A stretch of DNA of 37,970 nucleotides from Kiritimatiellia bacterium (GTDB taxonomy: Bacteria > Verrucomicrobiota > Kiritimatiellia > JAQICX01), in the NCBI GenBank assembly GCA_027858345.1, contig JAQICX010000198.1:1-37970 (forward strand), read 5' to 3'. Every line of letters begins with the position of its first letter. The stretch's first letter is position 1. Shown in pieces: positions 1-8,483 of the stretch. Both the position numbers and the translations under genes were made by a program. The notes below the pieces were generated by a model, which did not search any database, had not been told where the DNA came from, and saw only the letters and a program-made list of their open reading frames with translations.

Positions 1-158
1 CTGGGAGCGACACTCGAGCCTGCGAGAGAGGCTTCTTTCTCTAATGAGAAAAGTAGAAAGGAGCAATGAGCGTAGCGAGTGGCCTACATTCGTCCTCGTT
101 GTCATAACTACGTTCAACCCCAAAATTGAGGTGGGAAGTGAATTCTGTTATTTATTTC

Positions 159-186
159 TTGCTAAAAACAAAATATATGTTATCAT
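159..186 (+). promoter_or_regulatory. possible sigma70-type promoter of the MBL hydrolase gene
   Basis: A TTGCTA box at 159-164 and a TATCAT box at 181-186 are separated by 16 bases, about 50 bases before the start codon at 235. The sequence around it is very AT-rich, so chance matches are likely. The bases before it (1-158) hold no convincing gene. Confidence 0.35.
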
Positions 187-234
187 TTATACATACAGTT
201 TGATAATATGTAATACAACGTTTGGAGATATAAC

Positions 235-1641
235 ATGGAAATGAAATTAAGTTTTTACGGTGCGGTTCGCAATGTTACAGGTTCAAAACATCTGCTCGAG
301 ATTGATGGCAAGAAGATTCTGATTGATTGTGGTTTTTATCAGGAACGTAACCTCAAAGAGAGAAACTACGCTGATTTTCCATTTGCGGCCAATGCTATTG
401 ATGCAGTTGTTCTTACCCATGGTCACCTTGATCACTGTGGTTTGCTTCCTAAGTTGGTTAAAAATGGTTTTAGTGGTCCAATTTATGCAACAGAAGCAAC
501 AGCAGAAATTGCAGAGATTGTAATGTTTGATGCAGCTAAGATTCAAAAAGAAGATGCTTACTGGAAAAAGAAGCGGCATGAAAAAGAGGGACGTGTCAGC
601 AAGTATGGTTATGAACCAATATTTACATCTGAAGATGTTGAGGCCGCTATTAAGCTATTTGTAAAAGAACATAACTATGGCAAAAAAATTAGTATCTTCG
701 ATAACGTAACAATAACATTTCATGATGCAGGGCATATACTTGGATCGTCTTTTGTTGTCATAGAAGCTCGTAATGGAGACGAAAAGAAAAGTATTCTTTT
801 TTCTGGCGATATTGGTCGTAATGATGTTCCTATATTAAATGATCCCGAGTTGCCTCCTAATGTTGATTACGTCGTTGTTGAGTCCACGTACGGAAATAGA
901 ATTCATAAGCCTAATGGATTTATTCCTCAAATTTTAACAAAAATTGTAAATGCGGCAATAAAAACAAATGGAAAAATTATAATTCCAAGTTTTGCAATAG
1001 AGCGTTCGCAGGAGATGTTATACTATTTAAGCAAGCTACTTGAAGATGGCAAAATTGGTAAGGTACAAGTTTTTCTTGATAGCCCTATGGCTTCAAAGGT
1101 TACCAATGTATTTAAAAAACACAAGGAGCTTTTTGATACAGAGGCAGTAGGACGTATATCTTCTGGCGATAATCCATATGAATTCAGTCAGCTACAGGTT
1201 GTCGGAAGTGCAGAAGAGTCTAAAAGAATTAATGATTATGGCAAAGCTGCAATTATAATTGCAGGTTCTGGTATGTGTACTGGTGGCAGAGTTAAACATC
1301 ATCTCTTCAATAATTTAAGTAATCCGGAAAGTACTGTTTTGTTTGTAGGGTATCAGGCAGAGCATACACTTGGTAAGAGAATTATTTCTGGTGAAGATCA
1401 TGTTCGAATCTTTGGACAAAACATTGAAGTTTTGGCAAGGGTTGAAAAGTTAAACGGAATGTCTGCTCATGCAGATAAAAGAGAGCTTCTTACATGGTTG
1501 AGTGGAATGACTGTGGATCCTAAAAAAGTATTCATTATTCATGGTGAAGAATCAAGTTCTATTAGTTTTGCTCGATATCTTAAGTACAAAAAACATTGGG
1601 ATACTTATGTTCCAACATATGAGGAAACTGTTGTCTTGTAG
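235..1641 (+). CDS. beta-CASP metallo-beta-lactamase-fold RNA hydrolase
   Basis: This 468-residue protein belongs to the CPSF73-like/beta-CASP branch of the metallo-beta-lactamase fold, whose members cut or trim RNA in the cytoplasm. The zinc-binding HxHxDH motif is at residues 62-67 (HGHLDH). Later family signatures are visible: GHILGSS, a SGDIGR segment, DSPMA, GSGMCTGGR and the C-terminal SAHAD with IHGEE. Length is normal for bacterial and archaeal members (about 450-470). The start at 235 follows a GGAG at 223-226; the methionine two codons later is the alternative. It is followed after 12 bases by a DtxR-like regulator on the same strand, so the two are probably cotranscribed. The exact RNA substrate cannot be read from the sequence. 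Confidence 0.93.
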   Translation: MEMKLSFYGAVRNVTGSKHLLEIDGKKILIDCGFYQERNLKERNYADFPFAANAIDAVVLTHGHLDHCGLLPKLVKNGFSGPIYATEATAEIAEIVMFDAAKIQKEDAYWKKKRHEKEGRVSKYGYEPIFTSEDVEAAIKLFVKEHNYGKKISIFDNVTITFHDAGHILGSSFVVIEARNGDEKKSILFSGDIGRNDVPILNDPELPPNVDYVVVESTYGNRIHKPNGFIPQILTKIVNAAIKTNGKIIIPSFAIERSQEMLYYLSKLLEDGKIGKVQVFLDSPMASKVTNVFKKHKELFDTEAVGRISSGDNPYEFSQLQVVGSAEESKRINDYGKAAIIIAGSGMCTGGRVKHHLFNNLSNPESTVLFVGYQAEHTLGKRIISGEDHVRIFGQNIEVLARVEKLNGMSAHADKRELLTWLSGMTVDPKKVFIIHGEESSSISFARYLKYKKHWDTYVPTYEETVVL

Positions 1642-1653
1642 GCTTAATTAATT

Positions 1654-2049
1654 ATGAAGAATATTAAAAAGATGACATCAAGTCTGGAAGACTATTTGGA
1701 AACAATATCTATCTTAAGTTCAAATGTTGGGCATGCACATTCCAATGATATTGCAGATACGCTTGGTGTCAAAAAGTCTTCTGTTACCGTTGCTTTAAGA
1801 AATCTTGAAAAACAAGGGCTGATTGAGTATGAACCATATCAGCCTGTTTGTCTGACCTCAAAGGGAACAGAATATGCAGAAAAAATAAAGGAAAAGCATA
1901 AGGTTCTTGCATTTTTCCTTAAGGAGATTCTGAAAATTGATGACCTTAAAAAGATTGATGATGTTGCCTGCAAAATTGAACATGCTCTGGATGATGAGGT
2001 GCTTCAGAAGTTTATAAACCTCGCTAACACCTATGGATATAAAGACTAG
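1654..2049 (+). CDS. DtxR/MntR-family metal-dependent transcriptional regulator
   Basis: This 131-residue protein has a winged helix-turn-helix (about residues 12-70) opening with SSLEDYLETI, the typical start of DtxR/MntR proteins, which repress metal-uptake genes when Mn(II) or Fe(II) binds. Candidate metal ligands are the Asp and Glu of EDYLE, the His of the EKHK segment and the Glu-His of KIEHAL. The position matching a Glu of Bacillus MntR is a Cys here (VACKIEH), which is closer to DtxR-type sites, so the metal is uncertain. The SH3-like C-terminal domain of long DtxR proteins is absent. It follows the hydrolase gene by 12 bases and converges with the methyltransferase gene. Confidence 0.82.
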   Translation: MKNIKKMTSSLEDYLETISILSSNVGHAHSNDIADTLGVKKSSVTVALRNLEKQGLIEYEPYQPVCLTSKGTEYAEKIKEKHKVLAFFLKEILKIDDLKKIDDVACKIEHALDDEVLQKFINLANTYGYKD

Positions 2050-2067
2050 AGCATTGGTGGAAGTATT

Positions 2068-3921
2068 TTAACGTCCGCAGTTTGAAATAATCTCTTTGAT
2101 GATTTCAAAACGATTTTTACCAAATGGCAGAATAAGGTATATGGAATTCTTTTTAGAAAAAACTTCCTGTGCAACAAGAGTTGCCTGTTCAATCCCAAAC
2201 TTCATCTGGTCATTTATATCGCTATATTCTGATATTTTACCAATATATGAATCAGGAATTACAATTCCTGGGATTCTTCCGGAAGCTAGAACTTTTGCCT
2301 GTTTTGCAGATAGAATAGGGAATACACCATTCAATATTTTAATATCCTGAGTGAATTCTTCAATTCTTTTTTCTGTCTCAATAAATGATTCTTGTGTGAA
2401 GAATGGTTGAGTGAATGCAGCTTCTGCTCCAGCATCAATTTTTCGATTTAACCATTCTATCTGAGAATCAGTATTTCTCTGTGGTGCAAATGCACATGCT
2501 CTAAAAAAGCTTCTAGATTGTTTTAGTTGCTGATTATTAACGCATTCACCACTTTCAAGCATTTTTATTAATTTAAGAAATTCAACCGAACTTCTGATAT
2601 CTGTTATTCTTGACGCAAAACGAGAGAACGCTCCTGTTGCAGGAGGATCACCACTGACTGCTAGAATTGCTTTTAGATCAGTTGCCCATGCTCCCAGCAG
2701 GGATGAATACAAATTTATCAAGTTTGTGTGTGTGGCAGACTTATGAAATATTGTATCAGTGTCTGTCTCTTTTTGCAGTAGCTTAGCCATTGTTATCGAG
2801 TCAATACCAATGTTTGCCCCTGGATTATCAGGAACAGTAAAAAGGTTGCATCCCAAAGTCTTTAGATATCCTGCTTCCTCAATATATTTTGAAATGTCGC
2901 AGTTCGCTTCAAATCTCATTTCAACAGCAATGATTTTACTTGAATCATTGAAGAGTTTCCTTACGCTATTGCTTTCTATTGCCTCTGCAATTTCGTTTTC
3001 TGGAATTTCAAATTGTACTCTTTTCAATGAATATGTTGAAACATCCTTTTGATGTTTAACAGGCACTCTATGCTTCATATTTTTATACAAAGCTTGTATA
3101 TGCTCTGGTGCAGTCCCACAGCATCCACCAAAAATTTGTGCACCGCAGTTGTACCATATCTCTGCTTCTTGTATTAGCGTATTGGCTGGCAATTGATAAC
3201 TAACGATGCCTCTTTCAACCTTTGGCGTTCCGGCGTTTGGACTGACCATTATTGGCAAGTTTGTTAGTGTACATAAATCTTCAATATATTCTGTAATAGT
3301 GTGTGGGGGAGCACAGTTTAAACCAATTGCATCTATTTTGTACTTCTCTGCTAAACTAACAAATTCATTTATGGTTTTAAGTCTGCTAGCTTTTGCTTTT
3401 CTCTGTGCTACCATCATCATTATAATTGGTAACTCAAAACTTGATGCAACTTCAAGTGCGGCATCTGCCTCTTTTGGGTTTGCAAATGTTTCTAAGAGTA
3501 GTAAGTCAGCTCCAGCTGCTACTAATGCAGATATTTGAGGTCTATAAAAATCACAAAAATCCTCGTGCGATATATCGTCGGCGCCTCGATGTACATCTAA
3601 TGGACCAATAGAACCAGCAACTTTAACTCGACCATTGCTTACTCGTTTGCAGATTTCAATTGCATTTTTACAAATGTTCTCAGTCTCATCTTCAAAACCA
3701 ATTTTTGCCAGATGATATGCATTGGCATGAAATGAGTTTGCAGTTATGAAATCTGCTCCACTTGCAATAGATTCTTCATATATCTGTTCTAAAATCTCAA
3801 TGCCGTTTGCTGCAATATTCAGTAACTCCGGCATCGGATACTGTTCGATACCTTTTCGTACCAGTTCTGTACCTATCGCAGAGTCAAAAATTATAATTTT
3901 GTTTTCATCCAAAAATTTCAT
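2068..3921 (-). CDS. bifunctional homocysteine S-methyltransferase / methylenetetrahydrofolate reductase
   Basis: The 617-residue protein is a fusion like B. subtilis YitJ. The N-terminal half (about 1-290) is a homocysteine methyltransferase barrel with the zinc cysteines C203 (GLNCAPP) and C267-C268 (FGGCCGT). The C-terminal half (about 320-617) is a flavin-dependent methylenetetrahydrofolate reductase barrel, with an acidic VEMRFEAN strand and VSGDPPATG. It supplies the methyl group for methionine from the folate pool in the cytoplasm. It stands alone, convergent with the DtxR-like gene and separated from it by 18 bases. The start at 3921 (MKFLDENK) fits the family. No SAM or cobalamin riboswitch was recognised upstream. 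Confidence 0.92.
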   Translation of the reverse strand: MKFLDENKIIIFDSAIGTELVRKGIEQYPMPELLNIAANGIEILEQIYEESIASGADFITANSFHANAYHLAKIGFEDETENICKNAIEICKRVSNGRVKVAGSIGPLDVHRGADDISHEDFCDFYRPQISALVAAGADLLLLETFANPKEADAALEVASSFELPIIMMMVAQRKAKASRLKTINEFVSLAEKYKIDAIGLNCAPPHTITEYIEDLCTLTNLPIMVSPNAGTPKVERGIVSYQLPANTLIQEAEIWYNCGAQIFGGCCGTAPEHIQALYKNMKHRVPVKHQKDVSTYSLKRVQFEIPENEIAEAIESNSVRKLFNDSSKIIAVEMRFEANCDISKYIEEAGYLKTLGCNLFTVPDNPGANIGIDSITMAKLLQKETDTDTIFHKSATHTNLINLYSSLLGAWATDLKAILAVSGDPPATGAFSRFASRITDIRSSVEFLKLIKMLESGECVNNQQLKQSRSFFRACAFAPQRNTDSQIEWLNRKIDAGAEAAFTQPFFTQESFIETEKRIEEFTQDIKILNGVFPILSAKQAKVLASGRIPGIVIPDSYIGKISEYSDINDQMKFGIEQATLVAQEVFSKKNSIYLILPFGKNRFEIIKEIISNCGR

Positions 3922-4303
3922 AATATTAAATTCTATATTTTGTCCTTAATTTTTTTGTTGCAGGTTATTTTTTCTCTTAGCCATCCTCCTTCGCAGGCTC
4001 TGGCTACGGCGGACAGGCGAACACGGATTTTCACGGATGAATATATTTATGTAATATGTTGATAGTTAACTTTAGACAAACTTGATCGATGTTTCAAGCC
4101 TGTTTTAAACTCTTTTCCTAAAATATCACTCAGTAAGTGATGTTTAATAAAACTTGTCATACAACTACATTTCCATGTTAGACAATAAAAATAAACAGAA
4201 AATATTTATCTGTAACAGTTTACAGAAAAATCCGTGTTTATCCGTGTCAATCCGTGGCTGATTAAAAAATATAACTATTTAACCGAGAAACTAAGGTATT
4301 TGG
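3922..4303. other. gene-free stretch with inverted cacggat repeats
   Basis: There is no credible reading frame here. A motif with two cacggat units lies near 4020-4040, and the reverse complement of the same phrase (tccgtgtttatccgtg and tccgtgg) lies near 4231-4256, so the two could pair over about 190 bases. A GC-richer phrase (cgcaggctctggctacggcg) precedes the first unit. It looks like a dispersed non-coding repeat. Confidence 0.5.
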
Positions 4304-5272
4304 TTATTCGTAAAGCCAGCATCTACATTGTTCCTTCAGTGGAGGTTCTTCTCGTGAGCATTTTTCCATAACGTGTTTACATCTTGTGTGAAACTTACAT
4401 CCACTTGGATAGTCTTTTGCCGATGGAATAAATCCAGGTATTCCTGTCAACTTAATCTGCTGTTCTTTACTTTGTCTTATTTTAGGAACTGCATTTACAA
4501 GTCCTTTTGTATATGGATGTTTTGGATTAGATAACAGCTCTGTTGTATCACCATATTCAAGAATACTTCCAGCATACATAACATATATCCTGTCGGCAAC
4601 ACCTTTTAGTAAAGACAAATTATGTGTTATTAGTAAGATTGATATATTGTTCTTTTTCTGAATTTCAAGTAAAAGATCAATAATCTTCTTCTGTGTTGTA
4701 ACATCAAGAGCTGTTGTCGGTTCATCTGCAATGATCAAATCTGGTGATGAAATCAATGCCATTGCAATCATAACACGTTGCTGCATTCCGCCGCTAAGCT
4801 CATGTGGATATGAACTTAGAATCCTTTTGGTGTCATTCAGTCCGACACTTTCTAAAAGTTCTTCAACTCGCTTGTTGACATCTTCAATCTCTGAACAATG
4901 TTGTTTCAGCGTTTCAACCAATTGAGTCTTTATTTTAAGAAGAGGATTTAAAGCGCGCATTGGCTCTTGAAATACATATGAAATTTTGTTGCCACGGATA
5001 TCCTGCAACTGTTTCTTTGAAAAATTAAGAATGTCATTTCCATTAAACAATATTCTTCCCGTTTCATAAAAACACTTCTTTTCATTATGCAGTCTGGTTA
5101 TTGCACCAGCTGATACACTTTTCCCTGAACCACTCTCGCCAACGACAGCAACAATCTCGCCATGATTTATCGTCAAAGATATGCCATCGACAACTTTGAC
5201 ACTACCTGAATCTTGCTTAAAAGCAACAGATAAGTCTTCAATTTTTAATAATGGTTCTTTTGATGTAGTCAT
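4304..5272 (-). CDS. oligopeptide/dipeptide ABC transporter ATP-binding protein (OppD/DppD type)
   Basis: The 322-residue ATPase energises peptide import at the inner face of the membrane. Walker A is GESGSGKS, the ABC signature is LSGGMQQR, Walker B is LIIADEPTT and the switch histidine is in LLITHNL. The C-terminal peptide-transporter extension is present, with HTRCKHVMEKC and nearby cysteines. The methionine of MTTSKEPLL at 5272 is chosen. A TTG 14 codons earlier (5314) is also open, but it lies in a short tandem gcaatggtgcaatgatg repeat and its residues are unlike family N-termini. No Shine-Dalgarno is obvious before 5272. No permease or binding-protein gene is next to it, so partners must be encoded elsewhere. 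Confidence 0.88.
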   Translation of the reverse strand: MTTSKEPLLKIEDLSVAFKQDSGSVKVVDGISLTINHGEIVAVVGESGSGKSVSAGAITRLHNEKKCFYETGRILFNGNDILNFSKKQLQDIRGNKISYVFQEPMRALNPLLKIKTQLVETLKQHCSEIEDVNKRVEELLESVGLNDTKRILSSYPHELSGGMQQRVMIAMALISSPDLIIADEPTTALDVTTQKKIIDLLLEIQKKNNISILLITHNLSLLKGVADRIYVMYAGSILEYGDTTELLSNPKHPYTKGLVNAVPKIRQSKEQQIKLTGIPGFIPSAKDYPSGCKFHTRCKHVMEKCSREEPPLKEQCRCWLYE

Positions 5273-5300
5273 TGTTTTGTTTATCAGCAAATTTCTTTTA

Positions 5301-5330
5301 ACACAATGGTGCAATGATGCAATGGTGCAA
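5301..5330. repeat. short tandem caatggtg/caatgatg repeat
   Basis: The phrase caatg(g/a)tg recurs three times in 30 bases just upstream of the OppD-like gene. It is low-complexity and probably non-coding, and it explains the apparent N-terminal extension of that gene. Confidence 0.5.
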
Positions 5331-5360
5331 GGAAGGTTAATGGTCTAAAAACAGGATATC

Positions 5361-5406
5361 AAAGAAAAAAACCGCTGACAGATGAAATCACAAGTCGACG
5401 GTTTAT
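5361..5406 (-). terminator. rho-independent terminator after the NifU-like gene
   Basis: Read on the minus strand, AAACCG with an inner GAC pairs with GTC and CGGTTT across a roughly 24-base loop, followed by a run of seven T. It begins about 40 bases after the stop at 5447 of the NifU-like gene. Confidence 0.6.
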
Positions 5407-5446
5407 TGCATTTGTTCTGAAATTAGATCATTTTATTTAAGACTAT

Positions 5447-5668
5447 TTACTCAACAGATTCAACAGATTCAACTTCAGGGATTTGTTCTTTAAGAACTCT
5501 TTCAATACCCATCTTAAGAGTCATCTGTGACATTGGGCAACCTTTGCATGCACCTTGCAGTCTAACATAAACAATTCCGCCATCGATGCTTACTAATTCA
5601 ACATCGCCACCATCTGCTTGCAGTGCTGGGCGAACTTGATCTAATACTTCTTGTACTTTTTCTTTCAT
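5447..5668 (-). CDS. NifU C-terminal-domain (Nfu-like) Fe-S scaffold protein
   Basis: This small protein of 73 residues consists only of the Nfu domain, which carries a labile iron-sulphur cluster and passes it to target proteins. The cluster-binding pair is C41 and C44 (GACKGCPMS), preceded by the conserved [11 protein letters not shown]. The C-terminus ends in a VES-VES-VE repeat, encoded by a short tandem cagattcaa tract. The start at 5668 (MKEKVQEV) has a good Shine-Dalgarno (aaggaaag) 5-6 bases upstream; an upstream start at 5728 would add 20 residues unlike the family. It is a single gene with its own promoter and terminator. Confidence 0.9.
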   Translation of the reverse strand: MKEKVQEVLDQVRPALQADGGDVELVSIDGGIVYVRLQGACKGCPMSQMTLKMGIERVLKEQIPEVESVESVE

Positions 5669-5708
5669 GATTCTTTCCTTCTTGTTTAATCTAAAAATTA
5701 TTGCCAAA

Positions 5709-5736
5709 GTATTATCTAAAATGACCAAATAGTCAA
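5709..5736 (-). promoter_or_regulatory. probable promoter of the NifU-like gene
   Basis: On the minus strand, TTGACT (5736-5731) and TAATAC (5714-5709) are separated by 16 bases, giving a leader of about 35 bases before the start at 5668. Confidence 0.5.
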
Positions 5737-5995
5737 GTTATTAATCAATAAATACGGGGATAATCTGGAGAGTTATAAAACAAAAGGCACATGTTCTAAA
5801 GAAAATATCCCCAAATAATATACTGATATAACTAATGTTTTTTATTGTCCTTAAACTCTGATATTCCAAAATGACATAGTAAACTAAGCAATTTCTCCCC
5901 TAAATAATTTAAAAAGACAGGCATCTCCAATAATTTTGCTTCATTTCTTTTTCTTTGACGAGTTGGTCTGTCAATGCAGAAATGATAGGAACAAT

Positions 5996-6100
5996 ATGAG
6001 CAAAAAAAATACTGGGGCTCAGTCACCGATCCAGTCGACAGATGAAGAATATGAAAACTTGAGGTTCCAATTTGGCACCTCAAGTGCTCACGGTGGTTTC
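5996..6100 (+). pseudogene. fragment of an ORF6N-domain gene
   Basis: The frame starting MSKKNTG contains EYENLRFQFGTSSAHGG, which resembles the middle of ORF6N DNA-binding proteins of phage and mobile elements, where the match usually continues with a Tyr-Val-Phe-Thr-Glu-Gln-Gly segment. Here the similarity stops after the Gly-Gly and the frame ends at 6169 with unrelated residues. The N-terminal part of the domain is missing. I read it as a remnant; it could instead be a chance match in a short expressed frame. Confidence 0.35.
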
Positions 6101-6251
6101 ATGGTATCGCAAAATGCGACACCTTCGCGGAAACATCTGGGGGACAGTCAAAGTAATGGAGGCGGATAAAACTCTTTTGGTGACATTTCTCCCGATTTTA
6201 GAACTCTCAGTAGCCGTGTGTTTTCATCATCTGACTGGGTCACTAACAGGG

Positions 6252-6456
6252 TCACTGCCCCAGTTGATTGTCCAGCATTTGATTTTCCTTTGAGTATTGC
6301 CATAAAGCTTGATCAAGGGTTCTCATTGAAACGTTATTTGTGTCTGCCAGTTCTCTACAAAATTCAACATACTCCCACCAAAAATCAAAATTGTATTGAG
6401 AAGGTACATCTACTGAAATAGAGAACAATGCTCTGAAATCTAGGATTGGATATTTA
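6252..6456 (-). pseudogene. 3' part of a helix-hairpin-helix (DNA-glycosylase-like) gene, cut off by an inserted element
   Basis: This open frame, translated on the minus strand, reads YPILDFRALF, then QYNFDFWWEYVEFC and VSMRTLDQALWQYSKENQ, and stops at 6252. It has no start codon of its own and runs upstream into the element at 6457-6768. Its first codons are the direct continuation of the protein at 6768-7103: joining them across one copy of the 6-base duplication gives LHMFDKGK followed by YPILDF. The restored protein would have about 177 residues. Confidence 0.75.
6451..6456. repeat. target-site duplication, left copy (TATTTA)
   Basis: The hexamer TATTTA occurs here and at 6769-6774, immediately outside the inverted-repeat element 6457-6768. 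Confidence 0.75.
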
Positions 6457-6768
6457 GGACTTACTGTTTAATGCAAGATTGCGGATATTTTGGTGCTAAG
6501 ATGATTTCGTCCCGCAAAGCGGGATTAGCAAGCTAACCAAACCATTCTGTAGCTAGCCTTATAGGCTAGTCCCGCAAAGCGGGAATGCGTGATATTGCAT
6601 TATAAATTCATAAAATGCATAAACTTTTAATATTAAGTCATCTACAAGCTTTTTAGCCAAAAATGCTCCCTAGCTTTGCTAGCCCAGCAAGGCGGGATTG
6701 CAGATATATGTTGGTTATATTTTATAAAGCATTAACAATACGCGTTTTATGAATTAAACAGGATGTCC
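6457..6768. mobile_element. 312-bp MITE-like element, copy 1
   Basis: The ends are inverted repeats: the left end reads GGACTTACTGTTTAATGCA and the right end, reverse-complemented, GGACATCCTGTTTAATTCA. A perfect TATTTA duplication flanks the element. It contains no coding frame. The interior holds two TCCCGC-AAA-GCGGGA hairpins and related half-sites, and its right half resembles the element at 8559-8750 (shared attcataaaatg and aagtcatcta phrases). The size, lack of a transposase and inverted ends fit a miniature inverted-repeat transposable element mobilised by a transposase elsewhere. It splits a helix-hairpin-helix gene. Confidence 0.82.
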
Positions 6769-7103
6769 TATTTACCTTTATCAAACATATGCAAGATCAC
6801 AGATGCTGTTGGCCAGCTAACTCCATCAAGGTTGGTTAGTGTTTGAATCTTTGCTCGTTCACATTTTGTGCTGAATGCAAACTTGGTTATCTCAGCAATA
6901 TAATCATCTGTGTTTTTTTGAACGTGTCCTGAACTTCTTGGAGATTTCCAATTGGCAATTTTAAACAAATCATCTTTCGTCAAATAACCTCTCATTTGAA
7001 TATCGGATCGTCTGGCGATGATGTAATTGTCGTTGACTTGGTCATTGTATCGATCAGCGTAAAGATTGATGCTCGACTCGTCAAATTTAAGCTTTGGATT
7101 CAT
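6768..7103 (-). pseudogene. 5' part of a helix-hairpin-helix (DNA-glycosylase-like) gene, truncated by an inserted element
   Basis: The 111 residues from MNPKLKFDESS (7103) end at a TAG created by the first bases of the element. A helix-hairpin-helix-like stretch, LTNLDGVSWPTASVILHMF, lies at the end and resembles that of DNA-glycosylase-fold proteins; in the restored gene it continues into the fragment at 6252-6456. The product as it stands lacks the C-terminal 66 residues. The upstream extension to 7187 is only translated repeat DNA, so 7103 is preferred as start. The gene follows fic by 85 bases on the same strand, suggesting it once was co-expressed with it. Its function is unknown. Confidence 0.7.
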
Positions 7104-7118
7104 CTTGTTTCTATTTCT

Positions 7119-7189
7119 GCACAAGAAATGCCGTTTTGTTGTGCGTATTATGAGGACGTGCACAAGAAATGCCGTTTTGTTGTGCACGT
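7119..7189. repeat. tandem pair of palindromic 26-base repeats after fic
   Basis: An identical 26-base sequence (GCACAAG...TTGTGC, central gaaatgccgtttt) occurs at 7119-7144 and 7160-7185, a period of 41. Each copy is an inverted repeat. The fic-proximal copy extends to a perfect 10-base stem, ACGTGCACAA at 7156-7165 with TTGTGCACGT at 7180-7189. It lies right at the fic stop codon and before the next gene, so it may be an RNA hairpin or a protein-binding site. Confidence 0.8.
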
Positions 7190-8250
7190 TATCTGTTTTT
7201 CAGTAGGTTAAGTAGCTGTGAATTCACATAATAGTTACTTTTGCCAATCTTTAATTTGATTAGCATATTTGCATCAGCCAGTGACTTTAAATACTTTGCG
7301 GCTGTATTTCTATGAATTTTTAATTCACGCTCCAGAAAGCTTGTTTTAGTATATGGATGTTTGAAAATTATATTAATTAGATCATGGCTATAAAAATTAA
7401 AGTTATTTTTAATTTTCACCTTATAAGTATCCATCAACTTTTTAATGTTATTGACCACTACAATGGTTTCCATTGCAGTTTCTTCCACACCTTTTAGCAC
7501 CCATATAATCCATTCCTCAAGATTGCCTTTTGTTCTTACATCTTGTAACAGTTGATAATAATCAAGTTTATGCTTAATAATATAACTACTTAGGTACAAT
7601 ACAGGGATATCCAGTAAACCTTCCATTACTAAATAAAGCATGTTAAGCAAACGTCCTGTTCTTCCGTTACCATCATAAAAAGGGTGAATGCTTTCAAATT
7701 GGTAGTGTATTATGGGCATTTTAATCAGGCTGTCAATATTATGAAATTCAGGAGTGTTAAAGTAAATTTCAAAGTTTTTAAGGAGTTCTATTATTTCATC
7801 ATAACTTTGTGGTGGAGTATATATCACTTCATTGGTAGTTGTGTTCTTTAATACAGTTCCAGAAAGTTTTCGTATTGGATGATTTGGAGATATAATACTT
7901 TGAAGATGAATAATTTGATTTATTGTAATTGTTTTGTTGTCTCCAACAATTTTTATCCCCTCATGAAGTGCTTTAGCATAGTTTACAGCTTCTTTTGCAG
8001 AGATAGATGCAATTGTTTCATCTATCGATGCTTGATATATTTCATCATCAGTTGTTACAATGTTTTCAATTTCGTTACTGTCTTTTGCTTCCTGTAGAGC
8101 CAGTGTGTCAATGAGAATCTGCGAATTCGGTATCTTGGATATTTCTCCTTTGAGTTGTCCCAAGGCTCGCGATGCTTTATTTGCAGCATTTAAGATAGCT
8201 ACAGTTTCGCAGTTGATATCAGGCGGAAGAAATTTAAGTTTGCTATTCAT
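7189..8250 (-). CDS. fic: Fic-family protein (AMP-transferase-like) with N-terminal inhibitory helix and C-terminal winged helix
   Basis: This 353-residue protein has the complete Fic catalytic motif HPFYDGNGRTGR at residues 189-200, with the catalytic His189. Fic enzymes usually transfer AMP from ATP to a protein hydroxyl group. An inhibitory-helix motif of the (S/T)xxxE(G/N) type is at 58-63 (SNEIEN), so it is a self-inhibited class II-like Fic. Residues from about 290 look like a winged helix (FLERELKIHRNTAAKYLKSL), suggesting DNA binding and perhaps autoregulation. The start at 8250 (MNSKLKFLPP) fits the family. It precedes the broken helix-hairpin-helix gene. Its targets are unknown; a toxin-like or defence role is inference from the neighbourhood. 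Confidence 0.92.
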   Translation of the reverse strand: MNSKLKFLPPDINCETVAILNAANKASRALGQLKGEISKIPNSQILIDTLALQEAKDSNEIENIVTTDDEIYQASIDETIASISAKEAVNYAKALHEGIKIVGDNKTITINQIIHLQSIISPNHPIRKLSGTVLKNTTTNEVIYTPPQSYDEIIELLKNFEIYFNTPEFHNIDSLIKMPIIHYQFESIHPFYDGNGRTGRLLNMLYLVMEGLLDIPVLYLSSYIIKHKLDYYQLLQDVRTKGNLEEWIIWVLKGVEETAMETIVVVNNIKKLMDTYKVKIKNNFNFYSHDLINIIFKHPYTKTSFLERELKIHRNTAAKYLKSLADANMLIKLKIGKSNYYVNSQLLNLLKNR

Positions 8251-8483
8251 GATATGTTCTCTATGTTTATTTTACTTGTGAGAAGTGTATAATAAATTAA
8301 TTCACATAACAACTTATTTTTATGGTCAACTAATTTTTGCTAATTTCGGTTACTTGCTGCGCAGTGAAGAGTATCTGGCATCCAGCCAGTGATCATATGC
8401 ATTAACACTAGCGGTTAGGACTCATTCATTTCGGTGGTTAGGATTTGACGGAGCTGCTCTTTCAGATTTTCTTTTGCCCTTCA

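Noticed and set aside
44-244. A 66-codon plus-strand open frame before the MBL gene
   Set aside because: It overlaps the likely promoter and the start of the hydrolase gene and looks like translated AT-rich spacer.
5273-5314. A TTG start for the OppD-like ATPase
   Set aside because: The added 14 residues come from a short tandem repeat and do not fit family N-termini.
5832-6083. An 83-codon minus-strand open frame
   Set aside because: It is antisense to the ORF6N-like fragment, Cys/His-rich without a recognisable pattern, and lacks a Shine-Dalgarno.
6500-6600. TCCCGC-AAA-GCGGGA hairpins read as terminators
   Set aside because: They repeat inside the MITE-like element, lack T-runs and are not behind a gene end.
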